A DNA stretch of 64,000 nucleotides from Microbacterium sp. LWH7-1.2 (GCF_038397755.1 NZ_CP151637.1:2108001-2172000); one strand, 5' to 3'; positions 7,354 to 16,896 are shown, counted from the first letter of the stretch. Notes: generated by a model not told the origin, from the letters alone. A program made the numbers and translations.

Positions 7354-9009
7354 ATGCCCACGCAGAACACCCGATCCGCGGCGCCCCGGCGCCTGCTCGT
7401 CCTGGTGGCAGCCGCAGCCGCCGCGATCCTGCTCGTGGTCGCGATCGCGGTCGCGCTCTCACCGCGGACGGGGACGGATGCCGCGCCCACGCCGTCCGCG
7501 ACGACCGACGCGTTCGAACGGCCGGCGGACTGGTCGCCGCATCGACCCGCGATCCACCTCACGCCCGACGAGAACTGGATGAACGACCCGCAGAAGCCGT
7601 TCCTCCTCGACGGCGTGTGGCACTACTACTACCTCTACAACGCCGACTACCCCGACGGGAACGGCACCGCGTGGTACCACGCGACTTCGACCGACCTCGT
7701 GCACTGGAGCGACGAGGGTGTCGCGATCGACAAGTACACGAACGGGCTCGGCGACATCTGGACCGGCACCGCAGTCGTCGACGAGAACGGCACCGCGGGA
7801 TTCGGCGAGGGCGCCGTGATCGCGCTCGTGACGCAGCAGGTCGACGGCGTCCAGCGCCAGTCCCTGTTCGTCTCGCGCGACGGCGGCTACCACTTCGACT
7901 CGTTCGAGGGCAACCCGGTGATGGACAATCCCGGCGTGGCCGACTGGCGCGACCCTCGCGTGTTCTGGGACGAGGCGGCCGGGCACTGGGTGATGGCGCT
8001 CGCCGAGCACGACCGGATCGGGTTCTACACCTCGCCGAACCTGCGCGACTGGACGTACACGTCGGACTTCGTCACCTCGGATCTCGGGGTGCTGGAGTGC
8101 CCGGACCTCTTCCCCATGGCGGTCGACGGCGACCCCGAGAACGTCCGCTGGGTGCTCGTCGCGGGCGCGAACGGCGCTGCGGAGGGCAAGACGACCGGCA
8201 CCGCGTACTGGGTGGGCGAATGGGACGGCGAGCGCTTCGCCGCCGACGGCACCGGCCACCAGTGGATGGATCACGGGCCCGACTACTACGCCGCCGTCAC
8301 GTGGGACGACCCGCGCCTCGACGAGGACGACCGCCTCGCGTCGCGGTACGGCATCGGCTGGATGAACAACTGGGCCTACGCGGGCGGGCTCCCGGGCGAG
8401 GACTGGCAGGGCGGGTCGGACTCGCTCGTGCGGCAGATCACGCTGCGGGATGACGGCGGGCGCGCGACGCTGCACTCGTCGCCGGCGCCCGAGCTGGCTG
8501 CGCTGGAGGGCAAGCCGGAACACCTCGACGATGCGCGGCTGGCCGACGGCGACACCGTGGACGTCGCGGTGCCGGCATCGGGTGCGTATCGACTGCGATT
8601 GGATGCTGCGGGCCAGGCCGGCGAGGTCCGGGTGAAGGTCCTCACGGGTGACGGCGGCTTCGCGACGGTCGGCTACGACTTCGAGGCGCGCTCCGTGTTC
8701 GTCGCACGGGATGCCGACGCCGTCGCCGACGCGATGCCGGAGGCGTACCGCGAGGTGCGCACCGCGGCGGTGGACCCGGCCGATGGCCGCATCGAGCTCG
8801 ACATCGTCGTGGACGCCGCCTCGATCGAGGTCTTCGCGGGCGGAGGCCGTGCCGCGCTCACGATGGCGACCTTCGGGACGACGGGCGAGCGGGGTCTGCA
8901 GCTCGAGGGTGCCCGGGACGAGGTCGCGGTCACGGACGCGAGCCTGACGCCGTTGCGGGTTGCGCCGATTCGAAAGGGAGTCGCCGCGCGGCTAGCGGCT
9001 AGCGGCTAG
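7354..9009 (+). CDS. Membrane-anchored GH32 levanase / exo-fructosidase
   Basis: The ATG at 7354 follows a GAAGGAG ribosome site and gives 551 residues. Residues 13-36 form a single hydrophobic segment without an obvious cleavage site, so the enzyme is either secreted or held as an N-terminally anchored ectoenzyme. Catalytic residues are present: D78 in WMNDPQ, the RDP triad at 199-201 (WRDPRVF) and E248 in ECPDLF. A C-terminal beta-sandwich carries IELDIVVDAASIEVF, typical of GH32. Family members release fructose from levan, inulin or sucrose. It forms a pair with the levansucrase. Its TAG lies inside a triple copy of GGCTAGC and overlaps the stop of the convergent regulator gene. Confidence 0.93.
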   Translation: MPTQNTRSAAPRRLLVLVAAAAAAILLVVAIAVALSPRTGTDAAPTPSATTDAFERPADWSPHRPAIHLTPDENWMNDPQKPFLLDGVWHYYYLYNADYPDGNGTAWYHATSTDLVHWSDEGVAIDKYTNGLGDIWTGTAVVDENGTAGFGEGAVIALVTQQVDGVQRQSLFVSRDGGYHFDSFEGNPVMDNPGVADWRDPRVFWDEAAGHWVMALAEHDRIGFYTSPNLRDWTYTSDFVTSDLGVLECPDLFPMAVDGDPENVRWVLVAGANGAAEGKTTGTAYWVGEWDGERFAADGTGHQWMDHGPDYYAAVTWDDPRLDEDDRLASRYGIGWMNNWAYAGGLPGEDWQGGSDSLVRQITLRDDGGRATLHSSPAPELAALEGKPEHLDDARLADGDTVDVAVPASGAYRLRLDAAGQAGEVRVKVLTGDGGFATVGYDFEARSVFVARDADAVADAMPEAYREVRTAAVDPADGRIELDIVVDAASIEVFAGGGRAALTMATFGTTGERGLQLEGARDEVAVTDASLTPLRVAPIRKGVAARLAASG

Positions 9010-10046
9010 CGAGGCGGCGGCACCGCGACGGACTGACGCTCGACGAGCCAGCCCCGGAGCAGGTGCACGCCGTCGCCGAGCGCAGGCGCGGTTCCGTCGA
9101 TCCGGTCGAGCAGGCGCGTCATCCCCCACCGCCCCATCTCGTCGTGCGGCAGCGCGACCGTGGTGAGCCCGGGGTCGAGTGCGTCGGCGACGGGATGCAG
9201 ATCGTCGATTCCTACGACGGAGAGGCCGTCCGGGACGGGGATGCCCCGGCGGGCGGCTGCCTGCATCACGCCCATGGCGATCTGGTCGTTGAAGCAGATC
9301 ACCGCCGTCGGCGGGACAGGCTGATCGAGGAGCCGCCCGCCGGCTTCGCGACCGCCTGCGGCATCGGACGCGCAGAAGTCCAGGCGGCCGTCGGTCAGGG
9401 CGATGCCCGAGTCGCCCAGGGCGGATCGCACGCCGATCAGGCGGCCGCGCGCTGCGCGGGACTCGTCGGTGGTTCCGACGTACGCGATGTCGCGGTGCCC
9501 CTCTCGCGTGAGCCGTTCGCAGGCGAGGGAGGCGATCTGCGCCTCGTCGGGCACGACCGCATCGACCTCCCAGCCAGGTTCCGGCGCCGCGTCGACGAGC
9601 ACGACCGGCACGCCGTCGGGCACGTCCGGCCGCTCGACGCGCTGGTGGTACATGCGGGCGATCAAGAGGCCGTCGACCCGCTGGGCGAGCAATCGCGCGA
9701 CGAGGTCGCGTTCGGCCCCGGCATCGCCGCCGCTCTCGGCGACCATCAGCAGCACGTCGCGCTCGAGCCCGGCCCGGCGGGCGCCCTCGATGATCCGACC
9801 CGCGAACGGGGTCGCCGCGAGGTCGTCCCCGATCAGGCCGACCACGCCGGTGCGGCGGCGACGCAGGCCGCTTGCCACCCGGTCGGGGACGTAGCCGAGC
9901 TCACGGGCGACCGCGAGGATCCGCTCGCGGGTCTCGGCGTTCACCGCGCGCGCACCGCTCAGGGCATGCGAGACCGTCGTCGCCGAGACGCCGGCGGCCG
10001 CGGCCACATCGCTGACGCGCGCGCGCCCCCCGGCCTTCCCAGACAT
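9006..10046 (-). CDS. Second LacI-family transcriptional regulator
   Basis: A 346-residue protein with the LacI helix-turn-helix VSDVAAAAGVSATTVSHALS near residues 11-30 and a full effector domain. It is convergent with the levanase gene; the two stop codons overlap within CTAG, leaving no room for a terminator between them. The N-terminal helix resembles that of the regulator at 4363 and the proteins are clearly paralogous in layout. No copy of the AAATCGATTT operator is seen upstream of this gene, so its target is unclear. A role in sugar control at this locus is inferred from position only. Confidence 0.9.
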   Translation of the reverse strand: MSGKAGGRARVSDVAAAAGVSATTVSHALSGARAVNAETRERILAVARELGYVPDRVASGLRRRRTGVVGLIGDDLAATPFAGRIIEGARRAGLERDVLLMVAESGGDAGAERDLVARLLAQRVDGLLIARMYHQRVERPDVPDGVPVVLVDAAPEPGWEVDAVVPDEAQIASLACERLTREGHRDIAYVGTTDESRAARGRLIGVRSALGDSGIALTDGRLDFCASDAAGGREAGGRLLDQPVPPTAVICFNDQIAMGVMQAAARRGIPVPDGLSVVGIDDLHPVADALDPGLTTVALPHDEMGRWGMTRLLDRIDGTAPALGDGVHLLRGWLVERQSVAVPPPR

Positions 10047-10075
10047 ACACCCAGCCTATGGCGCTGGCCAGGCGC

Positions 10076-10123
10076 GATCCGGATTTCGGAGGAGGACCCT
10101 CGGCCACCTCCGAACTCCGGATC
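10076..10123 (-). terminator. Hairpin between usp and lacI-2, probable terminator
   Basis: Two 17-base arms (10076-10092 and 10107-10123) pair with a single mismatch around a 14-base loop. It lies 63 bases beyond the stop of the universal stress gene on the same strand and 30 bases upstream of the lacI-2 start. No clear T tract follows, so it may also serve as an operator or an attenuator. Confidence 0.4.
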
Positions 10124-10185
10124 CGCGCTGATGCGACCGCGCGTGAGAGGGGACGGATGCTGCGGCCCTGCGCGCTGCCCGATCC

Positions 10186-11022
10186 TCAGCGCACCACGGC
10201 GGTCACGGTGGCGAGCCGCCCGAGAACCTCCTGGCTGATCGAGCCGAGGAGGAACCGCGCCAGCGCACCGCGGCCGTGCGACCCGACGACGGCGAGCCGC
10301 GCAGAAGCGGCGAGCTCGTTGATGACGTGCGACGGATAGCCGCGCTCGACGCGGCGCTCGATCTCGAGGTCGGGGTAGCGCGAGGCGAGTCCCCCGAGCG
10401 AGAGCGCAAGCGCCTCGCTGGTCAGCTTCTCCATGTTCTCGAGGTACTGCACGGGGTACGCGCCCATGTTGCGCGGAACCTCGAGCGGCGTCCACACCGC
10501 CACGGCGATGAGCGGCTCGCCGAGGCGGTCGGCCTCGGCCGCGGCGAACGCGACGGCCTTCTCCGACACCGACGACCCGTCGACGCCCACGACGACTCCG
10601 GTGCGACGGGAGACGTCCACGTCGGGCACGACCACCACGGGGCAGTGCGCTCCGGCCGCGATGCGCAATCCATGCGCGCCACGGCGGTGCGACCCGCTGC
10701 CGGTGTGATCGCTGCCGATGACGAGGAGCGAGGCGTGGGCGGAGGCCTCCGTCAGCACCGCGACGGGATTGCCGCGGTCGACGCGCATGTACACCTTGAG
10801 CCCGAGACGAGGAAGGACGGATGCGGTGGCTTCGACCCGCTCCCGCGCCGCCGCGACGGCGGCATCCAACACCTCGTTCTCACCGACGGCGCCGACGGCT
10901 CCGCCGACGACCTCGATGAGCTTGAGGGGCAGGCGATGGGCGGACGCGCGCTTCACCGCCCACTCGACGGCACGCTGCGCGGCAGGGCCGTCTGTGATTC
11001 CCACGACGATCGGTTCACCCAC
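10186..11022 (-). CDS. Universal stress protein with two USP domains
   Basis: A 278-residue soluble protein starting with GTG at 11022. It contains two consecutive USP domains of about 140 residues. The second keeps the ATP-binding signature: VVGVDGSSVSEKA at its start and VVGSHGRGALARFLLGSIS near the end. The first domain has a weaker loop (VIGSDHTGSGSHRRG), so nucleotide binding there is doubtful. Family members are cytoplasmic and respond to stress or energy state; partner proteins vary. The gene stands alone, between a regulator and a large repeat protein, and nothing links it to the fructan genes. Confidence 0.93.
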   Translation of the reverse strand: MGEPIVVGITDGPAAQRAVEWAVKRASAHRLPLKLIEVVGGAVGAVGENEVLDAAVAAARERVEATASVLPRLGLKVYMRVDRGNPVAVLTEASAHASLLVIGSDHTGSGSHRRGAHGLRIAAGAHCPVVVVPDVDVSRRTGVVVGVDGSSVSEKAVAFAAAEADRLGEPLIAVAVWTPLEVPRNMGAYPVQYLENMEKLTSEALALSLGGLASRYPDLEIERRVERGYPSHVINELAASARLAVVGSHGRGALARFLLGSISQEVLGRLATVTAVVR

Positions 11023-11106
11023 GTTGGCTCCTCTCGGATGCCCCCACGTTAGCTCGCCAAGGCGCCGCAGCGGTGGAGGTCGGACCGTGAGAAATTCGCG
11101 CGTCGA

Positions 11107-13002
11107 TCAGGAGTTGTCGGGCCACGGCCAGGGCCACGGCCACTCGTCTCCGGGGTCCGGGCCCGGTTCAGGTTGAGGTTCGGGTTCGGGCTGCGGCTCC
11201 GGTTCGGGCTGGGGCGCCGGTTCGGGAACCGACGGCTCGTCTGCCCCCGGCGCCGGCTGCGGCGCGGGTGCGGGCCCAGCGTCTTCCGTTCGCGGAGCGC
11301 GTGGCGTCTGCGCGCGCTGCTCCTGCAGCTCGCGGATCCGCAGCTGCTCCGCGGCGATCCTCGCCTGCTCGTCGCGCAACGCCGCCACGGCGGCGACGTA
11401 TGACCCCATCCCCTCGAGCGCAGCGGCCTGTTCCGTGGCTGCTGCCGCCGCTCCCGCTGCGGCACGAACGGCGTCCTGCAGGTGGGCGGCGGGCAGGGGG
11501 TTCTCTGCCACGATCCGGTCAGCCCACGCGGGCAGCGTGCCACCGAGGGCGAACAGCGCCGAATGCGCGTCGTCGATTCGGCCTTCGAGTGTCGCCGCGG
11601 CAGCGCGCGCGTCCGCCGCGGCGGCGCCGAGCTGCTCCCCATGGGCATCGGCGGCCGCCGCCGCGGCCGTGACCGCCTCGAGATCGGTGGTGTCGACCTC
11701 GGCCGGCGCGTATGCGGCAGTCTCGGCGACGGGCCCGGTGGCCCCCTGCGCCGTCAACGCGTCGAGCGCCGCCTGCACCGCGAGCCGTGCGGATTCGTCG
11801 CTCACACCCGCGAGCTGGGCGAGTACCGGACCGGCCGCGGCAACGGCTTCGGCACCCTGCGCACCGAGCGCGCTGTACTCGCCGATCGCGGCGTCCAGGT
11901 CGCTCTGCGCGGCGGCCGCCGCCTGCTCTGCGGTGTCCCATTGAGCGACCGCCGCCACGAGGCGATCGCGAGCCTGAGCGGACTGCACGGCGAAGGTTCC
12001 GGTGATGGCGATCGCGGCGACGATGATGACGGATGCCGCGGCCAGCCCCCACTTCACCGCACCCCTCCGGCGTGCCGGGCGAGAGACGCGGGGCGTGGCC
12101 GAGTCCGCGAATCGCGCCGTCGCGAGGGGGGAGGCAGACTCCCCCGTGTCCGCGACCGGCGCACCCGTCCCCTGCGCCGGCGTCACCGGCGCCGTCGGCA
12201 GCACGGCGGCCGGAGCCCCAGCTCCGACCACCGCGGGCGCCGCGGGCGCCATCCCCAACCCAGCGGTCGGATCTCCAGCCTCGACCACCGCGAGCACCTC
12301 GGGCGCCGTCCCCAACGCCGCAGCCATATCCCCAGCGCCGACCACCGCGAGCACCTCGGGCGCCGTCCCCAACGCCGCAGCCATATCCCCAGCGCCGACC
12401 ACCGCAGGCACCTCGGGCGCCGTCCCCAACGCCGCAGCCATATCCCCAGCGCCGACCACCGCAGGCACCTCGGGCGCCGTCCCCAACGCCGCAGCCATAT
12501 CCCCAGCGCCGACCACCGCAGGCACCTCGGGCGCCGTCCCCAACGCCGCAGCCAGGTCCCCAGCCCCGCCCCATGCAGGCATCTCGGGCGCCGTCGACGG
12601 CGCGGCGGCCGGGTCCCCAGGCCCGACCGCCGCAGACTGAACAGCGACGTCGAGCCGAGCGGGCTCGAGCATCGGATCCGCGACCTCAGAAGCGACTGCC
12701 GCGGGCGCGACGGCGACCGGCACGGTCGTGCGCACGGTCACCGCCCTCGAGGGAACGCTGACCAATCCGCCGACGGTCGGCGCCGACGGGGGCAGGGCCA
12801 CCGCCGCTGCCCCATGGCGGGCCATCAGGCGAGCACTGGCAGCCGCCATCGCGATCGGCTGTTGGCGCTCTCCCTCTGCGAGCGGGCCGAACAAGCCGGC
12901 CAGCGCCGCTTCGCGCGCGCGCTCCGCCTCGAGGTCACTCTGATCCGCGGCATCCCGCGGTCGATCGCTCTGCGGCACGCCCCGCTTGCTGTGGACGCCC
13001 AT
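11107..13002 (-). CDS. Large Ala/Pro-rich single-pass membrane protein with tandem repeats
   Basis: A 631-residue protein with a strong GAGGAGG ribosome site. In order it shows a charged N-terminus, a block of 19-residue tandem repeats (consensus GAGDMAAALGTAPEVPAVV), a transmembrane helix near residues 315-337 preceded by Arg/Lys, a long Ala-rich coiled-coil-like region, and a Pro/Glu tail of PEPQPEPE repeats ending in WPWPWPWPDNS. The layout suggests a cytoplasmic repeat domain and an outside coiled-coil with a wall-spanning tail. No known catalytic domain is recognised. The ordered Ala-rich part after the helix looks like cell-surface stalk proteins, but I assign no function. Confidence 0.7.
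   Translation of the reverse strand: MGVHSKRGVPQSDRPRDAADQSDLEAERAREAALAGLFGPLAEGERQQPIAMAAASARLMARHGAAAVALPPSAPTVGGLVSVPSRAVTVRTTVPVAVAPAAVASEVADPMLEPARLDVAVQSAAVGPGDPAAAPSTAPEMPAWGGAGDLAAALGTAPEVPAVVGAGDMAAALGTAPEVPAVVGAGDMAAALGTAPEVPAVVGAGDMAAALGTAPEVLAVVGAGDMAAALGTAPEVLAVVEAGDPTAGLGMAPAAPAVVGAGAPAAVLPTAPVTPAQGTGAPVADTGESASPLATARFADSATPRVSRPARRRGAVKWGLAAASVIIVAAIAITGTFAVQSAQARDRLVAAVAQWDTAEQAAAAAQSDLDAAIGEYSALGAQGAEAVAAAGPVLAQLAGVSDESARLAVQAALDALTAQGATGPVAETAAYAPAEVDTTDLEAVTAAAAAADAHGEQLGAAAADARAAAATLEGRIDDAHSALFALGGTLPAWADRIVAENPLPAAHLQDAVRAAAGAAAAATEQAAALEGMGSYVAAVAALRDEQARIAAEQLRIRELQEQRAQTPRAPRTEDAGPAPAPQPAPGADEPSVPEPAPQPEPEPQPEPEPQPEPGPDPGDEWPWPWPWPDNS
12247..12645. repeat. 57-bp coding tandem repeat inside the large membrane protein gene
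   Basis: Five nearly identical 57-bp units start at 12304, 12361, 12418, 12475 and 12532, with diverged units before (12247) and after (12589). The unit length is a multiple of three, so copy-number change keeps the frame open. The DNA is much more similar between units than third-position drift would allow, which points to recent duplication or gene conversion. Confidence 0.95.
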
Positions 13003-13229
13003 GTCGATCCCCCCTCCTCATCGCTGAGAAGGACGCCAGTGTATGTCGGCGTCGAGACACGTCACATGGGGGTTTTCCCCTGAACCCCCTGCCCGACGAT
13101 AGGGGTCGGCGGGGCTCCCATCGCGGCACCGAGTCGCACACGGCGGTGAACCCTCGATGAGCAGGCATCGATTCCGTTCGCGGCATACGCCCCGAATCGC
13201 GGTCAGCCCACATCTCAGGAACAGCGAAA
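13003..13229. other. Intergenic region between the repeat protein gene and glmM terminator
   Basis: No convincing gene on either strand. It must contain the promoter of the repeat-protein gene, but I see no consensus pair. A GGGGGTTTTCCCC segment near 13070 is a small symmetric element of unknown role. Confidence 0.4.
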
Positions 13230-13266
13230 GGCGGATCCTCGCACGACTGGGGCGCGAGGATCCGCC
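13230..13266 (-). terminator. Terminator downstream of glmM
   Basis: A perfect 13-bp stem, GGCGGATCCTCGC at 13230-13242 pairing with 13254-13266, with an 11-base loop. On the minus strand it is followed by TTTCG. It lies 40 bases after the glmM stop and should end the rplM-rpsI-glmM transcript. Confidence 0.75.
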
Positions 13267-13305
13267 CTTCACGGTCGCGGGTGGGCAGACCCCGACCGAG
13301 GCGAA

Positions 13306-14664
13306 CTACAGCGAGAGGCGGGCGCGGACGACGCCGGCGAGCTCGTCGGCGTGACGGCGGGCTTCATCCTCGGAGGATGCCTCGACCATCACGCGCACGA
13401 GCTGCTCGGTGCCCGACGGGCGCAACAGCACGCGGCCGGAGAGGCCGAGCTGGGCCGAGGCGCGGGCGACGGCATCCTGAACTCCCTCGTCGGTCGCGGC
13501 GCGAGAGCGGTCGACGCCCTTCACGTTCACGAGCACCTGCGGGTACACGGTCATGATCGACGCGAGCTCTTCGAGCGTCTTGCCGGTGCGGGCGATCTCG
13601 GCGACCAGGTGCAGGCCGGTGAGCAGGCCGTCGCCGGTCGTGGCGTAGTCGCTCATGATGACGTGGCCCGACTGCTCGCCGCCGAGCGAGAAGCCCTGCT
13701 CGTTCATGCGCTCGAGCACGTAGCGGTCGCCGACCGCGGTGGTCTCGACGTGGATGCCGTGGGCCGACATCGCGCGGTGAAGTCCGAGGTTGCTCATCAC
13801 GGTGGCGACGAGGGTGTCGTCCTTCAGCTGGCCGCGGCTCTTCATCGACACCGCGAGGATCGCCATGATCTGGTCGCCGTCGACGACCCTGCCGTTCGCG
13901 TCGACCGCGAGGCAGCGGTCGGCGTCGCCGTCGTGCGCGATGCCCACATCCGCACCGACGCGGACGACGTGCTCGGCGAGCTGGTCGAGGTGAGTCGAGC
14001 CGACGCCGTCGTTGATGTTCCAGCCGTCGGGGTCGGCACCGATGACGGTGACCCGTGCGCCGGCGTCGCGGAACGTCTCGGGCGAGACCCCGGATGCCGC
14101 GCCGTGCGCGCAGTCGAGCACGACGTGGATGCCGTCGAGTCGGTGCGGCAGCGAGCCGAGCAGGTGGATGACGTAGCGGTCCTCGGCGTCGGCGAAGCGA
14201 CGGATGCGCCCGACCTCGGCGCCGGTCGGCTGCAGCTTGGGGCCGGCCATGGCGGACTCGATGCGCTCTTCGACGACGTCGGGGAGCTTCACGCCGCCTC
14301 GTGCGAAGATCTTGATCCCGTTGTCGGGTGCGGGGTTGTGGGATGCCGAGACCATGACGCCGAAGTCGGCATCGATGTCGGCGATCAGGAAGGCCGCTGC
14401 GGGGGTCGGCAGCACGCCGGCGTCGAAGACGTCGACGCCCGACGACGCGAGGCCGGCTTCGACCGCGGCGGAGAGGAATTCGCCGGAGACGCGGGGGTCG
14501 CGGGCGACGACGGCGGTGAGCCGCTTGCCCGCGGCGCGGCGCGCCTCGGCGGAACGGCCCTGGCCCAGGACGACGGCGGTCGCCTGGGCCAGGGACAGTG
14601 CGAGATCGGCGGTGAGGGGGCCGTTGGCCAGCCCCCTCACCCCGTCCGTGCCAAAGATCGGCAT
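13306..14664 (-). CDS. glmM: Phosphoglucosamine mutase
   Basis: A 452-residue protein beginning [15 protein letters not shown]. The phosphoserine active site is [15 protein letters not shown] (serine at about residue 104), and the C-terminal phosphate loop [14 protein letters not shown] is intact. The enzyme converts glucosamine-6-phosphate to glucosamine-1-phosphate on the route to UDP-GlcNAc for peptidoglycan and surface glycans. Its start is 16 bases after the rpsI stop, so it is transcribed with the two ribosomal protein genes, an order well known in actinobacteria. Length is normal for the family. Confidence 0.98.
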   Translation of the reverse strand: MPIFGTDGVRGLANGPLTADLALSLAQATAVVLGQGRSAEARRAAGKRLTAVVARDPRVSGEFLSAAVEAGLASSGVDVFDAGVLPTPAAAFLIADIDADFGVMVSASHNPAPDNGIKIFARGGVKLPDVVEERIESAMAGPKLQPTGAEVGRIRRFADAEDRYVIHLLGSLPHRLDGIHVVLDCAHGAASGVSPETFRDAGARVTVIGADPDGWNINDGVGSTHLDQLAEHVVRVGADVGIAHDGDADRCLAVDANGRVVDGDQIMAILAVSMKSRGQLKDDTLVATVMSNLGLHRAMSAHGIHVETTAVGDRYVLERMNEQGFSLGGEQSGHVIMSDYATTGDGLLTGLHLVAEIARTGKTLEELASIMTVYPQVLVNVKGVDRSRAATDEGVQDAVARASAQLGLSGRVLLRPSGTEQLVRVMVEASSEDEARRHADELAGVVRARLSL

Positions 14665-14680
14665 ACGGAGTGGACGCCGA

Positions 14681-15157
14681 TCAGCGCTTCGAGTACTGCG
14701 GAGCCTTGCGGGCCTTCTTGAGACCGGCCTTCTTGCGCTCGATGACGCGAGCGTCGCGCGAGAGGAAGCCGGCCTTCTTGAGGGTCGGGCGGTTGTTCTC
14801 CACGTCGATCTCGTTCAGCGCACGGGCGATGCCGAGGCGGAGCGCACCGGCCTGGCCCGAGGGGCCGCCACCCGAGATGCGGACGATGACGTCGTACGCA
14901 TCCGTGAGGTTGAGCACCGTGAAGGGGTCGGTGATGAGCTGCTGGTGGAGTTTGTTCGGGAAGTAGTCCTCGAACGCACGGCCGTTGACCGTGATGGTGC
15001 CCGAGCCGGGGACGACGCGCACGCGGGCGATGGCCTGCTTGCGGCGGCCGACTGCGGCGCCCGAGACCGAGAGCACGGGGCGCTCGGCGGCGACGACGGT
15101 CTCGTCGACGGTGGACTCGGTGGAGTAGCTCGTGGGGGTTTCTTCGATGTTCGCCAT
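14681..15157 (-). CDS. rpsI: 30S ribosomal protein S9
   Basis: The ATG at 15157 gives 158 residues; it follows AGGACA and produces [10 protein letters not shown], whereas upstream starts give arginine-rich non-S9 sequence. The S9 core is typical ([22 protein letters not shown]) and the C-terminus ends KAPQYSKR, the tail that reaches the ribosomal P site. Actinobacterial S9 proteins carry a longer acidic N-terminal extension, as here. It lies 25 bases downstream of rplM. Confidence 0.98.
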   Translation of the reverse strand: MANIEETPTSYSTESTVDETVVAAERPVLSVSGAAVGRRKQAIARVRVVPGSGTITVNGRAFEDYFPNKLHQQLITDPFTVLNLTDAYDVIVRISGGGPSGQAGALRLGIARALNEIDVENNRPTLKKAGFLSRDARVIERKKAGLKKARKAPQYSKR

Positions 15158-15182
15158 CAGTGTGTCCTGTTCTGTGCGGCGC

Positions 15183-15629
15183 TTACTGGGCGACCTGGTC
15201 GAAAACGTACGCGGTGGGCTTCTGCGCGGCGTGCGGGTGCTCGGCACCGCGGTACACCTTGAGCTTCGACAGCTGGTTGGCGCCGAGGCTGTTCTTCGGG
15301 AGCATGCCACGGACGGCCTTCTCGACGGCGCGGACCGGGTTCTTCTCGAGGAGCTCCGAGTAGGTGACCGACTTGAGGCCGCCCGGGTAGCCCGAGTGAC
15401 GGTAGGCCTTCTTCTGCTCGAGCTTCTGGCCCGTCAGCGCGACCTTCTCGGCGTTGATGATGATGACGAAGTCGCCCATGTCGATGTGGGGGGCGAAGGT
15501 CGCCTTGTGCTTGCCACGCAGGAGCGCGGCAGCGTGCGAGGCGAGGCGGCCGAGGACGACGTCAGTCGCGTCGATGACCAGCCACTCGCGCTGGGCTTCG
15601 CCAGCCTTGGGGGTGTAAGTGCGCGTCAC
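15183..15629 (-). CDS. rplM: 50S ribosomal protein L13
   Basis: Starts at a GTG at 15629 ([16 protein letters not shown]...), the usual actinobacterial N-terminus, giving 148 residues. In-frame starts further upstream add 64 residues of unrelated sequence that lies in the leader and are rejected. The L13 signature [15 protein letters not shown] and the MLPKN segment are present. It is the first gene of the rplM-rpsI-glmM operon; a promoter and a roughly 160-base leader precede it. Confidence 0.97.
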   Translation of the reverse strand: MTRTYTPKAGEAQREWLVIDATDVVLGRLASHAAALLRGKHKATFAPHIDMGDFVIIINAEKVALTGQKLEQKKAYRHSGYPGGLKSVTYSELLEKNPVRAVEKAVRGMLPKNSLGANQLSKLKVYRGAEHPHAAQKPTAYVFDQVAQ

Positions 15630-15701
15630 AGTAGTGCTGCTTTCTTGATTCGAACGGAGAGGTTCGTGAATCCCACTCCGGGGTGGTTCTGTCTTCGTCC
15701 C

Positions 15702-15726
15702 CTCGCTCGTGAAGCGAGTCGAAACG
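15702..15726. repeat. Partial copy of the CGTTGAGCG/AGTCGAAACG repeat in the rplM leader
   Basis: CTCGCT...AGCGAG forms a six-base stem, followed by GAGTCGAAACG, the exact 3' end of the dispersed repeat family described elsewhere in the window. The 5' end is lost. In the rplM transcript it would form a hairpin about 75-100 bases before the start codon. Confidence 0.55.
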
Positions 15727-15792
15727 CAGAACACGCCAGTGGAGGGCTCACGTTCGCGGTACCGGGTCAGCTGAGCCGGACACCAAAGATCA

Positions 15793-15821
15793 ATAGTACG
15801 CGACACGGATGCCTCGACCAA
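15793..15821 (-). promoter_or_regulatory. Predicted promoter of rplM-rpsI-glmM
   Basis: On the minus strand TTGGTC (15816-15821) is separated by 17 bases from TACTAT (15793-15798), a good match to sigma-A promoters. Transcription would start near 15786, leaving a leader of about 157 bases before the rplM GTG. The rest of the 15630-15954 gap holds this leader and the galU upstream region, with no gene. Confidence 0.65.
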
Positions 15822-15954
15822 ACCGGCGCATTACCCGCAGATCTCCTCACATCAGGAGCGCCACGCCGTGAGCGTCACGCGCCGGCTCGTTCATGCGGCA
15901 CATCGTGCGACATCTGTCACACCTCGTTCACACGATGTCTCTAACCTTCTTCTC

Positions 15955-16848
15955 ATGAATGCACCGTCGATCAAAGCAGTGATCCCCGCCGCAGGCTTGG
16001 GCACGCGCTTCCTCCCTGCCACCAAGGCGATGCCGAAGGAGATGCTCCCTGTCGTCGACAAGCCCGCCATTCAATACGTCGTCGAAGAGGCGGTGGCCGC
16101 GGGCATCGACGATGTGCTCGTCATCATCGGACGCAACAAGAACGCGCTCGCCAACCACTTCGACCGGGTCACCGAGCTCGAGGACACGCTCCACCGCAAG
16201 GGCGATATGACGAAGCTCGAGCGGGTCATGCATTCCAGTTCGCTCGCGGACGTCCACTTCGTCCGCCAGGGCGACCCGCGCGGTCTCGGTCACGCGGTGC
16301 TGCGCGCCCGCAAGCACGTCGGCAACGAGACCTTCGCCGTTCTCCTCGGCGATGACCTCATCGACGCGCGCGACCCGCTGCTCTCCCGCATGATCGAGGT
16401 CTCGCAGGGCCAGTCGGCGACGGTCGTCGCGCTCATGGAGGTGGATCCGAGCCAGATCCACCTGTACGGGTGCGCCGACGTCGAGAGCACCGACGAAGCC
16501 GACATCGTGAAGATCAAGGCTCTGGTCGAGAAGCCGTCGGCCGACGAGGCACCGAGCAACCTGGCGATCATCGGTCGCTACGTGCTCAAGCCTGAGATCT
16601 TCGACGTGCTCGAGCGCACGGAGCCCGGCAAGGGTGGCGAGATCCAGCTGACGGATGCCCTCGAGGTGCTCGCCGACGACGAGCAGGTCGCCGGACCGGT
16701 GCTCGGTGTCGTTTTCGGAGGTCGCCGCTACGACACCGGCGATCGTCTCGATTACCTGAAGTCGACCATCCGGCTCGCCCTCGACCGCGACGACCTCGGC
16801 CCCGAGCTGGCCCAGTGGATCAAGGAGCTCGCACCGCAACTCGACTGA
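15955..16848 (+). CDS. galU: UTP-glucose-1-phosphate uridylyltransferase
   Basis: The ATG at 15955 gives 297 residues beginning with IKAVIPAAGLGTRFLPATKA, the nucleotide-binding signature of GalU. A lysine in LVEKPSADEAPSNLAIIGRY is the expected glucose-1-phosphate contact. The enzyme makes UDP-glucose, the precursor for many glycans and for UDP-glucuronate through the ugd gene at 33006. No Shine-Dalgarno sequence is evident before the ATG, so the message may be leaderless or weakly initiated. It diverges from rplM and is followed by a hairpin terminator. Confidence 0.97.
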   Translation: MNAPSIKAVIPAAGLGTRFLPATKAMPKEMLPVVDKPAIQYVVEEAVAAGIDDVLVIIGRNKNALANHFDRVTELEDTLHRKGDMTKLERVMHSSSLADVHFVRQGDPRGLGHAVLRARKHVGNETFAVLLGDDLIDARDPLLSRMIEVSQGQSATVVALMEVDPSQIHLYGCADVESTDEADIVKIKALVEKPSADEAPSNLAIIGRYVLKPEIFDVLERTEPGKGGEIQLTDALEVLADDEQVAGPVLGVVFGGRRYDTGDRLDYLKSTIRLALDRDDLGPELAQWIKELAPQLD

Positions 16849-16867
16849 GCCGGACACGGTGAGCACG

Positions 16868-16896
16868 GACGGATGCCGCGACCCGAGGCATCCGTC
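16868..16896. terminator. Shared terminator between galU and the HNH gene
   Basis: GACGGATGCC (16868-16877) pairs perfectly with 16887-16896 around a nine-base loop. It lies 20 bases after the galU stop and 112 bases from the convergent HNH gene stop, so it can serve both strands. T tracts are short. Confidence 0.6.

Noticed and set aside
5642..7462. A 606-codon minus-strand frame across the levansucrase gene
   Set aside because: The plus strand has a signal peptide and the complete GH68 catalytic set; the minus frame is a compositional shadow.
10047..10075. Operator of the second LacI regulator at a CTGGCCAG palindrome
   Set aside because: Eight bases only, with poor symmetry beyond, and no second copy at the other fructan genes.
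15630..15790. A 64-residue N-terminal extension of L13
   Set aside because: It falls in the transcribed leader, contains a repeat fragment, and L13 proteins start at the TRTYTPKAG segment.
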